64,000 nucleotides of DNA from Pseudomonadota bacterium. GTDB lineage: Bacteria > Pseudomonadota > Gammaproteobacteria > Burkholderiales > Rhodocyclaceae. The stretch is taken from positions 1-64,000 of the forward strand of contig JAGTRW010000002.1 of the NCBI GenBank assembly GCA_018262095.1. The letters are read 5' to 3'. The notes under the pieces were generated by a model. The model worked only from the letters and a program-made list of their open reading frames with translations. It had not been told where the DNA came from and did not search any database. Positions 25,512 through 34,866 of this stretch are shown piece by piece (the first letter of the stretch is position 1; each line of letters opens with the position of its first letter). The translations under genes and the position numbers were made by a program.

Positions 25512-27659
25512 TCAGTCGACCTTGAAGCCGGCCACCGAACTCTTGAGCTCGGTGGCCAGGCCGGCCAGTTCGCCGACCGCGGTCGCCGTCCTTTGCGTAC
25601 CCGCCGTGGTCTGCTCGGTGACGCGCAGAATGTCCTGCATCTTGCCGGCGACGCCAGTCGCCGAATCGGCCTGATGGCGAGTCGCCGCGGAAATATTCTC
25701 GATCAGTTCGGCGAGGGTCTGCGAAACCTCGCCGATCTCGGCCAGCGCCTGCCCCGCCGCGTCGGAAAGCTTGGCGCCTTCGACCACGCCGCGCGTCGAC
25801 TCTTCCATCGCCGAGACGGCGCCCAGGGTATCGGTCTGAATCGTCTTGACGATCGCCGCGATCTGCTTGGTCGCTTCGCCCGAACGCTCGGCCAGGCGCT
25901 GCACTTCTTCGGCCACCACCGTGAAGCCGCGTCCCGCGTCGCCGGCCGACGCCGCCTGAATCGCAGCGTTGAGCGCCAGCACGTTGGTCTGCTCGGTAAT
26001 GTCGGAAATCAGTTCGACGATCTCGCCGATCTCCTGCGACGACTCGCCGAGGCGCTTGATCCGTTTCGACGTTTCCTGAATTTGTTCGCGGATTTCGTTC
26101 ATCCCCTTGATCGAATCCTGCACTGCCAGCGTCCCCTTGCCGGCGGCCGCCAGCGACTGGCGCGCGACCTGCGCCGACTGGTTGGCGTCGCCCGAGACCT
26201 GGGTCATCGAACTGGCCATCGCCAGCACCGAATGGCCGGCGGCCTGAATTTCGAGCGATTGGCGTTTGGCGGCGTCGAGCAATTCGGCCGACGTTTGCTG
26301 CGCGATTCCGGTGGCGGCGGTAACCCGACTCGCCGCATTGTTGATACGGCCGACCAGCACGCGCAATTCCTCGATCGTATAGTTGATCGAGTCGGCGATG
26401 GCGCCCGTGATGTCCTCGGAGACGGTCGCGGTGACCGTCAGGTCGCCATCGGCGAGGTCGCCGAGCTCGTTCATCAGACGCAGGATGGCGTCCTGGTTCT
26501 GGCGATTGACGAGTTCGCTGGTCTGCCGGCTCTGCTCGGCAACCTGCGCCTGACGGCGCGTCTCGTCGAGGTACACCTTGGCCATCATCGACAGCACGAA
26601 GAGCGCCAGCAGCACCAGCGCCGCCAGCGTCGCGCCATACGCCGCACGGTCGGTGATCCCCTGCTGGTAGGCGTGCGCCAGCCCGCCGGTGGCATCGAGC
26701 AGATCTTCACTGCCGCTGAAGATTTCAGACCCCGCATGCTTGGCGACGATCAATCGCTGCATGCTGCCCAAGATCCGGTTGACCGAAAACTGGTATTCGC
26801 GGAAGCTGTTTTCGAGCTCGCCGAGCTTGCGCCGCGTTTCCGGATCACTGGTGCCGACGATGCGCAACGGTTCGCTGCCCTTGAGTTGGGCGTTGAGCAG
26901 GTCACGGAAAGTATTGGTGTCCTTGCCCAGCAGAAAGGCAATCTCCGGACTGATTTCGTCGCCGACCAGCAACGAGCTGGCGTTCTTGGCGATCCGCTGG
27001 GTGAGCATGACCATCTGGTTGGCGGCAGCGATTTCACGCGCGCCCGAACCGGACTGCAGCTTGAGCGAAGCGACCTGCTCGGAGAGCTCGAGCAGCTGCG
27101 AATTGGTTCCGGTGATCGAACTCACGTCCTTGGACAAGGAAACCAGATTGGTTTCCATGTCGAGCAGTTGCACTGCATCCTTGTCGGTCACGCTCCAGGT
27201 CGCTGTCAATTTCTCGAGCTGCGGCCGCACGCTGTCGGGCGACGGCGGCACCGTGGTACCGGCCAGTTCGCCGCCTTCGGTCAAGCGCGCCAGGTTGCGC
27301 ACAAACTGGTTGTGCGAATCGCGCAGTTGCTTGAAGGCCGCGGTATTGCCCTGCAGCGCCAAGCTCGAGGCCTTGGCCAGACGCTGCGAGAGCATGCGCA
27401 TTTCACCGGCGGTGGCGATATAGACGCTGCCGTACGTCGACTCGCGGTTGTCGTGATAGATCACCGTGGCGATGATCAGCATCAGCAACAGCAGCAGGCC
27501 GCCGAGAATCTGCAATTGCTTGGTGACACCGTAGCGATCGAGAAAATGCATGCCGCGCCCGCTGCCCGGTCGCCGCTCGCTTGCCGACGTCGCCACCGGG
27601 CGCTGCGCACGGTCTTGGCGAGCAGACAAGAATTTCGGCCATTTCAGATCAAACACCAT
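25512..27659 (-). CDS. pilJ: Methyl-accepting chemotaxis protein PilJ
   Basis: 715 residues; ATG with GGAG 7 bases upstream. A short cytoplasmic N-terminus is followed by a first membrane helix ([20 protein letters not shown], about 48-67). A periplasmic region of about 270 residues contains two PilJ-type four-helix segments (both begin with a [10 protein letters not shown] / [11 protein letters not shown] pattern). The second membrane helix is near 345, then HAMP and the long coiled-coil signalling domain with the tip [13 protein letters not shown]. It is the sensor of the Pil-Chp array, reported in Pseudomonas to sense pilin or surface contact. It ends 33 bases before chpA. Confidence 0.94.
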   Translation of the reverse strand: MVFDLKWPKFLSARQDRAQRPVATSASERRPGSGRGMHFLDRYGVTKQLQILGGLLLLLMLIIATVIYHDNRESTYGSVYIATAGEMRMLSQRLAKASSLALQGNTAAFKQLRDSHNQFVRNLARLTEGGELAGTTVPPSPDSVRPQLEKLTATWSVTDKDAVQLLDMETNLVSLSKDVSSITGTNSQLLELSEQVASLKLQSGSGAREIAAANQMVMLTQRIAKNASSLLVGDEISPEIAFLLGKDTNTFRDLLNAQLKGSEPLRIVGTSDPETRRKLGELENSFREYQFSVNRILGSMQRLIVAKHAGSEIFSGSEDLLDATGGLAHAYQQGITDRAAYGATLAALVLLALFVLSMMAKVYLDETRRQAQVAEQSRQTSELVNRQNQDAILRLMNELGDLADGDLTVTATVSEDITGAIADSINYTIEELRVLVGRINNAASRVTAATGIAQQTSAELLDAAKRQSLEIQAAGHSVLAMASSMTQVSGDANQSAQVARQSLAAAGKGTLAVQDSIKGMNEIREQIQETSKRIKRLGESSQEIGEIVELISDITEQTNVLALNAAIQAASAGDAGRGFTVVAEEVQRLAERSGEATKQIAAIVKTIQTDTLGAVSAMEESTRGVVEGAKLSDAAGQALAEIGEVSQTLAELIENISAATRHQADSATGVAGKMQDILRVTEQTTAGTQRTATAVGELAGLATELKSSVAGFKVD

Positions 27660-27724
27660 TTTTCTTCTCCGGTTACTGCGTCCTGAATGCGGGCTCGCCC
27701 ATTGCGGCGCGGCTTGCCGAGAAC

Positions 27725-28234
27725 CTATACGCCAATCTCCATGAAACGTTCATCGGCTAACAGCAGGCGAACGTCGAGCATTTTCCAGCGTCGTCCTTCA
27801 TGGTCCGTATACGCGTCGATGGACCACGGCGCGGCAGCGGGCTCCGCCGGCGCCGGCGTCAGATCGTCGATATTGCGCAGCCCGAGCAGCCGCGTCACCA
27901 GCAGCGCGGCGTTGCTGCCGTGGCGCGTGCCGATCAGCAACAAGCGCGAACTGGAATTTTGCGGCGTCGGCTCATGGCCCTGAAAGGCCGCGAAGTCGAC
28001 GACCGAATAAAGATTGCCGCGAATGTTGGCGATTCCGGCAAACCACGAGCGGGTCAGCGGCACGCCGGTCAATGGCGTCAGCGGAATGATCTCACCCGAA
28101 TCGGAGAGCTTGAGCAGCCAGTAATCGGCACCCGACTGGACGCCGAGCAGACCCGCCGCGCTCTGCTCGCTGGCGCCGGCCAGCCGCTCGGCCAGGTGCG
28201 CCTGGAACTCGCGGAGACTGCCCTTCTTGGCCAT
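27725..28234 (-). CDS. pilI: CheW-like coupling protein PilI
   Basis: 169 residues. The single CheW domain reads [21 protein letters not shown], then [19 protein letters not shown] and [10 protein letters not shown]. It should bridge PilJ and ChpA in the chemosensory array. The gene starts 6 bases after pilH and is followed by pilJ; the C-terminal [10 protein letters not shown] is typical of PilI. The N-terminal 30 residues are a helix not found in plain CheW. Confidence 0.92.
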   Translation of the reverse strand: MAKKGSLREFQAHLAERLAGASEQSAAGLLGVQSGADYWLLKLSDSGEIIPLTPLTGVPLTRSWFAGIANIRGNLYSVVDFAAFQGHEPTPQNSSSRLLLIGTRHGSNAALLVTRLLGLRNIDDLTPAPAEPAAAPWSIDAYTDHEGRRWKMLDVRLLLADERFMEIGV

Positions 28235-28240
28235 GGGCGC

Positions 28241-28603
28241 TTAAATCGCGGCGATTTTTGACAGTAGCTCGTCGCCGTTGACCGGCTTGATCAGATAGTC
28301 GATGGCGCCCTGGCGCAAACCCCAGATCTTGTCGGTTTCCTGGCCCTTGGAGGTGCACACGATGATCGGAATGTTCTTGGTCGCCTCGTCGCGGGTCAGC
28401 GTGCGCGTCGCCTGATAGCCATTGAGGCCGGGCATCACGACGTCCATCAGGATCAGATCAGGCAATTCGGCCTTGGCTTTTTCGATGCCCTCTTCGCCGC
28501 TTTCGGCAGTAGAGACCTGGTAGCCGCTTTTGCTCAGCAATTCAAACAGGACATGGCGTTCGGTCGGCGAATCGTCGACCACGAGGATTTTTTTGACAGG
28601 CAT
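28241..28603 (-). CDS. pilH: Response regulator PilH
   Basis: 120 residues from the ATG at 28601-28603 (GGGAG upstream); a stand-alone CheY-like receiver. The acidic pair is DD (10-11), the phosphorylation site Asp54 in LILMDVVMPGLNG, then the Thr/Ser switch in VCTSKGQ and the KPV Lys. In the Pil-Chp system PilH acts with the PilT-driven retraction arm or as a phosphate sink for ChpA. It lies between pilG and pilI. Confidence 0.94.
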   Translation of the reverse strand: MPVKKILVVDDSPTERHVLFELLSKSGYQVSTAESGEEGIEKAKAELPDLILMDVVMPGLNGYQATRTLTRDEATKNIPIIVCTSKGQETDKIWGLRQGAIDYLIKPVNGDELLSKIAAI

Positions 28604-28647
28604 GGCGTAGCTCCCTGATTTGCCTTTGATTTGAAGATAGTCGGGGT

Positions 28648-29049
28648 TCACGCCCGCGGAGGCGCGAAGGTCGCGACGGCCTTGAGCAGGCTGTCCTTGG
28701 TGAATGGTTTGGTCAGATACTGGTCGGAACCGACCATGCGTCCACGGGCACGATCAAACAGGCCGTCCTTGGACGACAGCATGATAAGCGGCGTGTTGCG
28801 GAAACGCTGGTTTTTTTTGATCAGCGCGCAGGTCTGGTAGCCATCGAGTCGCGGCATCATGATGTCGCAGAAAATGACTTCGGGTTGATGGTCGGCAATT
28901 TTTGCCAAGGCATCAAAGCCGTCCTCGGCCAGCACCACCTGACACCCGGCCTGCACAAGAAAAATCTCCGCGCTGCGCCGGATGGTGTTGCTGTCGTCAA
29001 TGATCATTACCTTGATGCCACTCAGGTTCACTGCGTCGGCCAATTTCAA
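28648..29049 (-). CDS. pilG: Response regulator PilG
   Basis: 133 residues if the TTG at 29047-29049 is used; a GTG at 29029-29031 would give the more usual short N-terminus (VNLSGIKVMIIDD). GGAGG sits directly against the TTG, closer than normal. Receiver domain: IIDD (17-19), phosphorylation site Asp62 in VIFCDIMMPRLDG, switch in MLSSKDG, Lys in LTKPF. The KDGLFDRARGRMVGSDQYL stretch is characteristic of PilG. First gene of the Pil-Chp operon; PilG promotes pilus extension and cAMP signalling in Pseudomonas. Confidence 0.93.
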   Translation of the reverse strand: MKLADAVNLSGIKVMIIDDSNTIRRSAEIFLVQAGCQVVLAEDGFDALAKIADHQPEVIFCDIMMPRLDGYQTCALIKKNQRFRNTPLIMLSSKDGLFDRARGRMVGSDQYLTKPFTKDSLLKAVATFAPPRA

Positions 29050-29352
29050 CCTCCAGAGGCCCTTCGGTTTCGATCCGGTACGGGGCGTGTCTCAGAATGA
29101 GGCCTCCCCGCCACTATACATCAACGGCGCGCATCCCAGACATTTCGCAATCGCCGCCAAGCCGACGAATCGTGAGCTTGCCGCGTTCGACTTCAGTCAA
29201 TCCGGACGCCAGGACAAGCGCCGCCCGGTCACCTCGTCGGCGTCGTGTGCGCGATCGGATTTCGGGTAAAATTGGCACGGCAAAACGCCGTTGATTCTAG
29301 CGGTATCCCCCTCCCGCTGCCAAGTCTTCTTTTATAGCGCCAGTTCGCCCTT
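29050..29352. other. Gene-free divergent region between pilG and thiD
   Basis: About 300 bases with no convincing gene on either strand. I looked for the rubredoxin gene often found upstream of pilG in related bacteria and found no CPxCG coding pattern. A TAAAAT at 29268-29273 may be a -10 box for thiD, leaving a leader of roughly 70 bases. I did not recognise the conserved core of a TPP riboswitch in that leader. Confidence 0.4.
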
Positions 29353-30201
29353 ATGGATCCAAGTTCGACGCCACTGTCGCCCCCCATCGTGCTGAGCTTT
29401 GCTGCCAGCGACCCGACCAGCGGTGCTGGCATTCAGGCCGACCTCTTAACCATTGCCGCACTCGGCTGCCACCCGCTGTCGGTGATCACGGCATTGACCG
29501 TGCAGGATACCACCGGCATCGACAGCGTACTGGCGATCGATTCCGACTGGGTCGAGGATCAGGCGCGCGCGCTGCTCGAGGACATGCCGGTCGATGTGTT
29601 CAAGATCGGCCTGCTCGGCAGCATCGACAACATCGCGGTGATTGCCAAAATCATTGCCGATTACCCGGACATCCCGCTGGTCTTCGACCCGGTGCTGGCC
29701 TCGGGCCGCGGCGACGAACTGGCTGACGACGAAATGATCGCCGCGCTGCAGGAACTCCTGCTGCCGCAAACGACGGTGCTGACGCCCAATTCGCTCGAAG
29801 CGCGGCGACTGACGCGCGGCGCCGACGACGACGAGGATGAGCACGATCAGCCGCTGGCCGAATGCGCGCGCCGGCTGCTCACCTTCGGCTGTGACCACGT
29901 GCTGCTCACCGGAACGCACGACAGCACGCCGCAGGTCGTCAATGTGCTCCATCACCGCGACGGCGTAGTGCGCAGCGATACCTGGCCGCGGCTGCCCGGC
30001 AGTTATCACGGCTCGGGCTGCACGCTCGCTTCGGCGGTCGCCGCCGGCCTGGCGCACCGGCTGTCGGTCGCCGCCGCGGTCGGCGAAGCGCAGGAATACA
30101 CCTGGAAGGCGCTGGCTGCCGGTTTTCGCCCGGGAATGGGCCAGTTCATTCCGGACCGCTTTTTCTGGGCGCGCCAGACCGAGGATGGCAAGGATGACTG
30201 A
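29353..30201 (+). CDS. thiD: Hydroxymethylpyrimidine (phosphate) kinase
   Basis: 282 residues. It phosphorylates HMP and HMP-P to HMP-PP for thiamine synthesis. The ribokinase-like fold starts VLSFAASDPTSGAGIQADLLT, followed by GCHPLSVITALTVQDTTG, VFKIGLLGS, VFDPVLASGRGD and the catalytic GSYHGSGCTLASAVAA near the C-terminus. The middle segment DDDEDEHDQP is unusually acidic. It overlaps thiE by 8 bases (30194-30201). Confidence 0.93.
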   Translation: MDPSSTPLSPPIVLSFAASDPTSGAGIQADLLTIAALGCHPLSVITALTVQDTTGIDSVLAIDSDWVEDQARALLEDMPVDVFKIGLLGSIDNIAVIAKIIADYPDIPLVFDPVLASGRGDELADDEMIAALQELLLPQTTVLTPNSLEARRLTRGADDDEDEHDQPLAECARRLLTFGCDHVLLTGTHDSTPQVVNVLHHRDGVVRSDTWPRLPGSYHGSGCTLASAVAAGLAHRLSVAAAVGEAQEYTWKALAAGFRPGMGQFIPDRFFWARQTEDGKDD

Positions 30202-30832
30202 AGCGAACGCGCTGCGCGGGCTCTACGCGATCACCCCCGACGGACTTTCCGGCGAGCGCCTGATCGAACAGGTCGATGGCGCGCTGCGCGGCGGCGTCAA
30301 ATTGATCCAGTACCGCGACAAGCAGCGCGACGCCGCACAACAGGCCGAAATCGCCCGCCGCTTGCGCGCGCTCTGCCAGCGCTACGGCGCGCGCCTGATC
30401 GTCAATGACAACCTGCAACTGGCCATCGACGTCGACGCCGACGGACTGCATCTGGGCGGCGCCGACGGCGACCTGGCGGCAGCGCGGCGCGCGCTCGGCA
30501 CAGGCAAGCTGCTCGGCGCCTCGTGTTACGCAAACTTCGAGCTGGCGCGCCAGGCGCTTGCCGCCGGCGCCGATTACGTCGCCTTCGGCGCGGTCTATCG
30601 CTCGCCGACCAAGCCGGCCGCGCCGCTCGCGCCGCACCAGCTGTTCGCGCGTTGCCGCGCCGAGCTCGGCGTGCCCTCGTGCGCGATCGGCGGCATCACG
30701 GCGGCCAACGGCGCCGCGCTGGTCGCCGCCGGTGCCGACCTGCTGGCGGTGATCAGCGATCTGTTCGAAGCGCCCGACATCAGCGCGCGCGCCGCCGACT
30801 TCAACCGACTATTCGCAGGAGAAGCAACTTGA
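30194..30832 (+). CDS. thiE: Thiamine-phosphate synthase
   Basis: 212 residues from ATG 30194, which has GAGG 9 bases upstream inside thiD; an ATG at 30185 is less well placed. It joins HMP-PP to the thiazole phosphate to give thiamine phosphate. TIM-barrel motifs: [57 protein letters not shown] and [11 protein letters not shown]. The last bases overlap the TTG start of hemL. The thiD-thiE-hemL run is known in other beta- and gammaproteobacteria. Confidence 0.94.
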   Translation: MTEANALRGLYAITPDGLSGERLIEQVDGALRGGVKLIQYRDKQRDAAQQAEIARRLRALCQRYGARLIVNDNLQLAIDVDADGLHLGGADGDLAAARRALGTGKLLGASCYANFELARQALAAGADYVAFGAVYRSPTKPAAPLAPHQLFARCRAELGVPSCAIGGITAANGAALVAAGADLLAVISDLFEAPDISARAADFNRLFAGEAT

Positions 30833-32118
30833 GCAAGCGCAATGAGCAATTGTTCGAACGCGCCCAGCGCCACATCCCGGGCGGCGTCAATTCGCCGGTA
30901 CGCGCCTTCCGCTCGGTCGGCGGCACACCATGCTTCTTTGCCCAGGGCGGCGGCTCGCGCGTCACCGACGAAGACGGCAAGTCCTACCTCGACTACGTCG
31001 GCTCGTGGGGGCCGCTGATCGTCGGCCACGCACACCCCGAGGTGGTCGGTGCGGTACAGCAGGCGGCAGCCAAAGGTTTGTCGTTCGGCGCGCCGACCGC
31101 TGGCGAGGTCGATCTCGCCGACCGGCTCTGCGCGTTGCTGCCTTCGCTCGACATGGTTCGCCTGGTGAGTTCGGGAACCGAGGCGACGATGAGCGCGATC
31201 AGACTGGCGCGCGGTTACACGGGGCGCGACCTGCTGGTCAAGTTCGAGGGCTGTTACCACGGCCACAGCGACGGCCTGCTGGTCAAGGCCGGGTCCGGCC
31301 TGCTGACCTTCGGCAACCCGAGTTCGGGCGGCGTTCCGGCCGATGTCGCCAAGCACACGCTGGTGCTCGGCTACAACGATGTCGCAGCGCTCGAAGCCGC
31401 CTTCGCCGAGCACGGCGAGCGGATCGCGACGGTGATCGTCGAGCCGGTCGCCGGCAATATGAACCTGATCGCGCCGCGGCCCGAGTTCCTGCAGGCGATA
31501 CGCGCGCTGTGCACGAAGCATGGCGCGGTGCTGATCTTCGACGAGGTGATGACCGGCTTTCGCGTCGACCTCAAATGCGCGCAGGGCCACTACGGCATCA
31601 CGCCGGATCTGACCACGCTCGGCAAGGTGATCGGCGGCGGCATGCCGCTCGCCGCCTTCGGCGGCAAGCGCGAGATCATGGAATGCATCGCGCCGCTCGG
31701 CCCGGTCTATCAGGCCGGAACGCTATCGGGCAATCCGGTGGCGGTCGCCGCAGGTCTGGCGACGCTCAAATTGATCCAGCGCCCGGGTTTTTACGCCGAA
31801 CTGACGGCCAAGACCAGCGCGCTGTGCGAGGGGCTGATGGCCGCGGCGAAGAAACACGGCGTGACTTTTTCGGCGCAGTCGGTCGGCGGCATGTTCGGCC
31901 TCTACTTCCGCGCCAGCTGCCCGCACAGCTACGCCGAGGTGATGAGCTGCGACAAGGAAGCGTTCAACCGCTTCTTCCACGCCATGCTGGCCGCCGGCCA
32001 CTACTTCGCGCCGTCGGCCTTCGAAGCCGGCTTCGTCTCGATCGCGCACAGCGACGCCGACATCGCGCAAACGGTCGCTGCCGCCGACGCGGTCTTCAAG
32101 GCCTGGCAAGCTTCATAA
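30829..32118 (+). CDS. hemL: Glutamate-1-semialdehyde 2,1-aminomutase
   Basis: 429 residues starting at TTG 30829, with AGGAG at 30817-30821; no ATG lies nearby that keeps the conserved [20 protein letters not shown] start. It makes 5-aminolevulinate from glutamate-1-semialdehyde by the C5 route of heme synthesis, using PLP. Motifs: [41 protein letters not shown], and the PLP lysine K266 in [17 protein letters not shown]. The start overlaps the thiE stop by four bases (TTGA), so translation is coupled. Confidence 0.95.
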   Translation: MSKRNEQLFERAQRHIPGGVNSPVRAFRSVGGTPCFFAQGGGSRVTDEDGKSYLDYVGSWGPLIVGHAHPEVVGAVQQAAAKGLSFGAPTAGEVDLADRLCALLPSLDMVRLVSSGTEATMSAIRLARGYTGRDLLVKFEGCYHGHSDGLLVKAGSGLLTFGNPSSGGVPADVAKHTLVLGYNDVAALEAAFAEHGERIATVIVEPVAGNMNLIAPRPEFLQAIRALCTKHGAVLIFDEVMTGFRVDLKCAQGHYGITPDLTTLGKVIGGGMPLAAFGGKREIMECIAPLGPVYQAGTLSGNPVAVAAGLATLKLIQRPGFYAELTAKTSALCEGLMAAAKKHGVTFSAQSVGGMFGLYFRASCPHSYAEVMSCDKEAFNRFFHAMLAAGHYFAPSAFEAGFVSIAHSDADIAQTVAAADAVFKAWQAS

Positions 32119-32123
32119 AGGCG

Positions 32124-32232
32124 TTACCACAACGGGCACAACGAACACAACGAGAAGCAAAGCAAATCGTCGCGTTTTTCGTTGTGCCCGTCGTCCCACA
32201 GGGGTTGGCTTCGCGGCATGTTCGTTGTGGTT
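32124..32232. repeat. Inverted-repeat element of 'cacaacg' units between convergent genes
   Basis: The left side (32124-32152) reads as repeats of cacaacg with spacers ggg and aa. The 13 bases at 32133-32145 (cgggcacaacgaa) are exactly reversed at 32178-32190. A further right-side unit, ttcgttgtggtt, is at 32221-32232 after an interruption of about 30 bases that does not fit the repeat. The element fills the gap between tail-to-tail hemL and corA. It resembles the element at 14732-14853 in build and in location. Confidence 0.7.
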
Positions 32233-32242
32233 AAACAGCTTT

Positions 32243-33547
32243 TTAGCGCAGCCAGCCCTTCTTGCCGAAAAACCAGAACGGGATGGCGACCGAGATGAAC
32301 ATCAGGAACAGCGAGAAGGGGTAGCCGTACTCCCAGTGGATTTCGGGGAAGATTCCCTGGAAGTTCATGCCGTAGATGCTGGCGATCAGCGTCGGCGGCA
32401 GCATCGCGACCGACGCTACCGAGAAGATCTTGATGATCTTGTTCTGGTTGATGTTGATGAAGCCGACCGTGGCGTCCATCAGGAAGTTGATCTTGCCGAA
32501 CAGGAAAGACGTGTGGCCGTCGAGCGACTCGATGTCGCGCAGGATCTGGCGCGCGTCTTCGAGCTGATCGGCGTTGAGGAACTTGCCGCGCGTCAGGAAC
32601 GAGACCGCCCGGCGCGTGTCGTGCACGTTGCGCCGGATGCGCCCGTTCAAGTCCTCCTCGCGAGCGATGTCGGCCAGGATCTTGGCCGCCTCGGTGTCGG
32701 TGATCTCGGTTCCGAGCACGTGTTTGCTGACGTCCTCGAGCGCCGCATAGACGTCTTCGAGCGCGTCGGCCGAGTATTCGGCGTCGGCGGCGTAAAGGTC
32801 GAGCAGCACGTCCTTGCCGTCGGTCACGTAGCCCGGCTGCGTGCGCGCGCGCAGCCGCTGCAAGCGGAAGATCGGCAGTTCCTCGGTGCGCACCGTGAAC
32901 AGGATGTCGCGATGCAGGATCAGCGCCACCGCGACGTTGCGCGATTCCTCCTTGGTGTCGAGCAGGAAGTCCGAGTGCAGGTGGATTTCGCCGTTTTCCT
33001 CGACGTAGAAGCGCGCGCTTGCCTCAAGGTCGGTGAGATTGCTCGGGTTGGGCAACTGGACGTCGAAGAAGCGGCCGACCCAGGCGCGGATCTCGGGCGT
33101 CGGCGCGACCAGGTCGACCCAGATCGGTTTGAGGCACTTGAGGTCGTACGGGGTATTGACGGCGATCTGAGAGAGACGGCCGTTGCGCAATTCGAAGGCG
33201 CTGACCGTCGTTTTCTCGTTGCGGTGGTGGCTGTCGCCGATCAGGTCCTGACGCACTTCGTCGGAAAGAATTTCGAGGATCGACTCGCCGCGCTCCTCGC
33301 GCACCTCGTACCACACCAGCAGGCGGTCTTCAGGCGCCAGCGATTCGATGATCCGGGCGATTTCGGCGAGCGGAATTCGTTCGAGCAGCGTGCGCAGGCC
33401 GGCAAGGTGCTGCTTGTGCACCATGTCTTCGACCAGATCCTGGCGCGGCATCTCCTGGCGGTGAACGAGATCCTCGACCAAGCGGTGCTTGGCAATGAAT
33501 TCCTTCACATTGCCGAGGTTATCCAGTTTTTGTTCTTCTTCGCTCAT
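32243..33547 (-). CDS. corA: CorA-family magnesium/cobalt transporter with an MgtE_N-like N-terminus
   Basis: 434 residues, longer than ordinary CorA (about 320). The C-terminus has the two membrane helices of the family: FSVASVAMLPPTLIASIYGMNF with the GMN selectivity motif, then FSLFLMFISVAIPFWFF and a basic tail. The middle part is the large cytoplasmic CorA domain (FYVEENGEIHLHSDFLL, ILFTVRTEELPIFR, coiled-coil up to FLFGKINFLMDATVGFIN). The first 100 residues (for example RTLLERIPLAEIARIIESLA) look like the helical repeats of the MgtE N-domain, which senses Mg in that other transporter family. Role: Mg uptake, probably gated from inside. It is convergent with hemL. Confidence 0.88.
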   Translation of the reverse strand: MSEEEQKLDNLGNVKEFIAKHRLVEDLVHRQEMPRQDLVEDMVHKQHLAGLRTLLERIPLAEIARIIESLAPEDRLLVWYEVREERGESILEILSDEVRQDLIGDSHHRNEKTTVSAFELRNGRLSQIAVNTPYDLKCLKPIWVDLVAPTPEIRAWVGRFFDVQLPNPSNLTDLEASARFYVEENGEIHLHSDFLLDTKEESRNVAVALILHRDILFTVRTEELPIFRLQRLRARTQPGYVTDGKDVLLDLYAADAEYSADALEDVYAALEDVSKHVLGTEITDTEAAKILADIAREEDLNGRIRRNVHDTRRAVSFLTRGKFLNADQLEDARQILRDIESLDGHTSFLFGKINFLMDATVGFININQNKIIKIFSVASVAMLPPTLIASIYGMNFQGIFPEIHWEYGYPFSLFLMFISVAIPFWFFGKKGWLR

Positions 33548-33890
33548 CGGACAATCTCCCTGTGCTGCATCGCGTCAAACAGCGCTTGATTTTAGCATGT
33601 TGAACCGACGTGGCTGCACACAACAATCGGGAAAAAGTGACCGCCAGCGGCGAAGACCGGACGATTCGCCTGGCGCAGAACGCTACCGAGCTTGCGCCAA
33701 AAATAGAATCACTCGTTGACGGTACTCTGCCGAAAGCAATACTCTCGGATATTGGAAGAGGTCTCTCGTCGCCGTTCATGTCTTGGCCGCCAATCGAGGG
33801 TTTGGTGGGCGGGCCTCGGCAAGACCGACGTCACCGCGCTCGTTGACCACCGTACGCACCGAATAAATCCGGATTGTTGGAGAGTCAAGC
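33548..33890. other. Intergenic region without a recognised gene
   Basis: 343 bases between divergent corA and the binding-protein gene. Small open frames exist on both strands but none shows a family resemblance or a ribosome site. A TAAAAT on the minus strand near 33590-33596 could be the corA -10 box, and GGGAG sits just before the corA start. I see nothing else I can name. Confidence 0.35.
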
Positions 33891-34817
33891 ATGGGAACAA
33901 AAAGCGCATTTTTCGCACGACCCGCCGTCGCTTTCGCCGGGCCCGTTCGCGCCTGTTGCGCGGCGCTTGTTCTGCTTTCATGTTCGGCCCAGGCGATCGG
34001 CACGCTCGAAAAAATCACGCAAACTGGCACCGTCACGCTGGGTTACCGCGATTCGTCGCCGCCTTTTTCGTATTTGAATGATAATCGGCGCCCGATTGGC
34101 TATTCGCTTGACCTCTGCCTCAAAGTCGTCGATGCGCTCAAGCACGAGCTTAAGCGTTCCGATCTGGCGGTCAAGTTTGCGCCGGTGTCGTCGGCGTCTC
34201 GGATCGCTGCACTGACTTCCGGCGAGGTCGACCTCGAGTGCGGCTCCACCACCAGTACCGCCGAGCGCAGCAAGCAAGTCGCCTTCACCATTCCGACTTT
34301 TCTTGCCGCGACACGCCTGATGGTTCGCCAAGACAGCGGGATTCGCTCGCTGACCGATCTGGCCGGAAAAACGGTGGTGACCACCAAAGGCACCAGCAGC
34401 GAAAGTCTCTTCGACAGCCTGAACCAGGGTCGAACACTGCGCGCCACGCTGTTGCTCGGCAAGGACCATTTCGAATCATTCTCCATGCTCGAAGCGGGCA
34501 AGGCTGACGCCTTCATCATGGACGATGTGCTTCTCTATAGCCTGAGAGCGGCCGCCAAGGACCCCGCCAAGTTCGTGATTACCAACGACGCACTGACCAT
34601 CGAGCCGCTGTCGCTAATGTTGCGCAAGGACGACCCGGCGTTCAAGAAAGTGGTCGATAGCGAGATCACTCGCATCATCGTGCAGGGCGAAATTAACGCC
34701 ATCTACCACAAGTGGTTCGAGTCGCCGATCCCGCCGCAACAGATCAATCTCAAACTACCGATGTCGTATATCCTGCGCGACTCATTCAAGACCCCCGCCG
34801 ATTGGGTCCCCCACTGA
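33891..34817 (+). CDS. Amino-acid ABC transporter periplasmic binding protein (GltI-like), orphan
   Basis: 308 residues. The N-terminus has a basic start and a hydrophobic stretch ACCAALVLLSCSAQA, a Sec signal cut near residue 35. The mature part is a family-3 solute-binding protein: GTVTLGYRDSSPPFSYLND, PIGYSLDLCLKVVDAL, VDLECGSTTSTAERSKQVAF, LAGKTVVTTKGTSSE and GKADAFIMDD. This pattern is closest to the glutamate/aspartate binding protein GltI. No permease or ATPase gene is adjacent, so it may serve a transporter elsewhere or act in sensing. ATG at 33891 follows a GGAG by about 10 bases. Confidence 0.87.
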   Translation: MGTKSAFFARPAVAFAGPVRACCAALVLLSCSAQAIGTLEKITQTGTVTLGYRDSSPPFSYLNDNRRPIGYSLDLCLKVVDALKHELKRSDLAVKFAPVSSASRIAALTSGEVDLECGSTTSTAERSKQVAFTIPTFLAATRLMVRQDSGIRSLTDLAGKTVVTTKGTSSESLFDSLNQGRTLRATLLLGKDHFESFSMLEAGKADAFIMDDVLLYSLRAAAKDPAKFVITNDALTIEPLSLMLRKDDPAFKKVVDSEITRIIVQGEINAIYHKWFESPIPPQQINLKLPMSYILRDSFKTPADWVPH

Positions 34818-34866
34818 TTTTTCGAGCCTGCTCAGCCCAGCGTCCGTCGCCTGCCTTTGCTTACGC

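Noticed and set aside
23247-27686. Very long open frame on the plus strand (about 1479 codons) opposite chpA and pilJ
   Set aside because: It is antisense to two clear genes, is extremely rich in Arg, has no family resemblance or ribosome site, and such frames arise readily in high-GC genes when stop codons are rare.
29090-29270. Possible rubredoxin upstream of pilG
   Set aside because: Expected from related genomes, but no CxxCG pair or rubredoxin pattern is present in any frame.
29270-29352. Possible TPP riboswitch before thiD
   Set aside because: The conserved CTGAGA and related core blocks are not found in the short leader.
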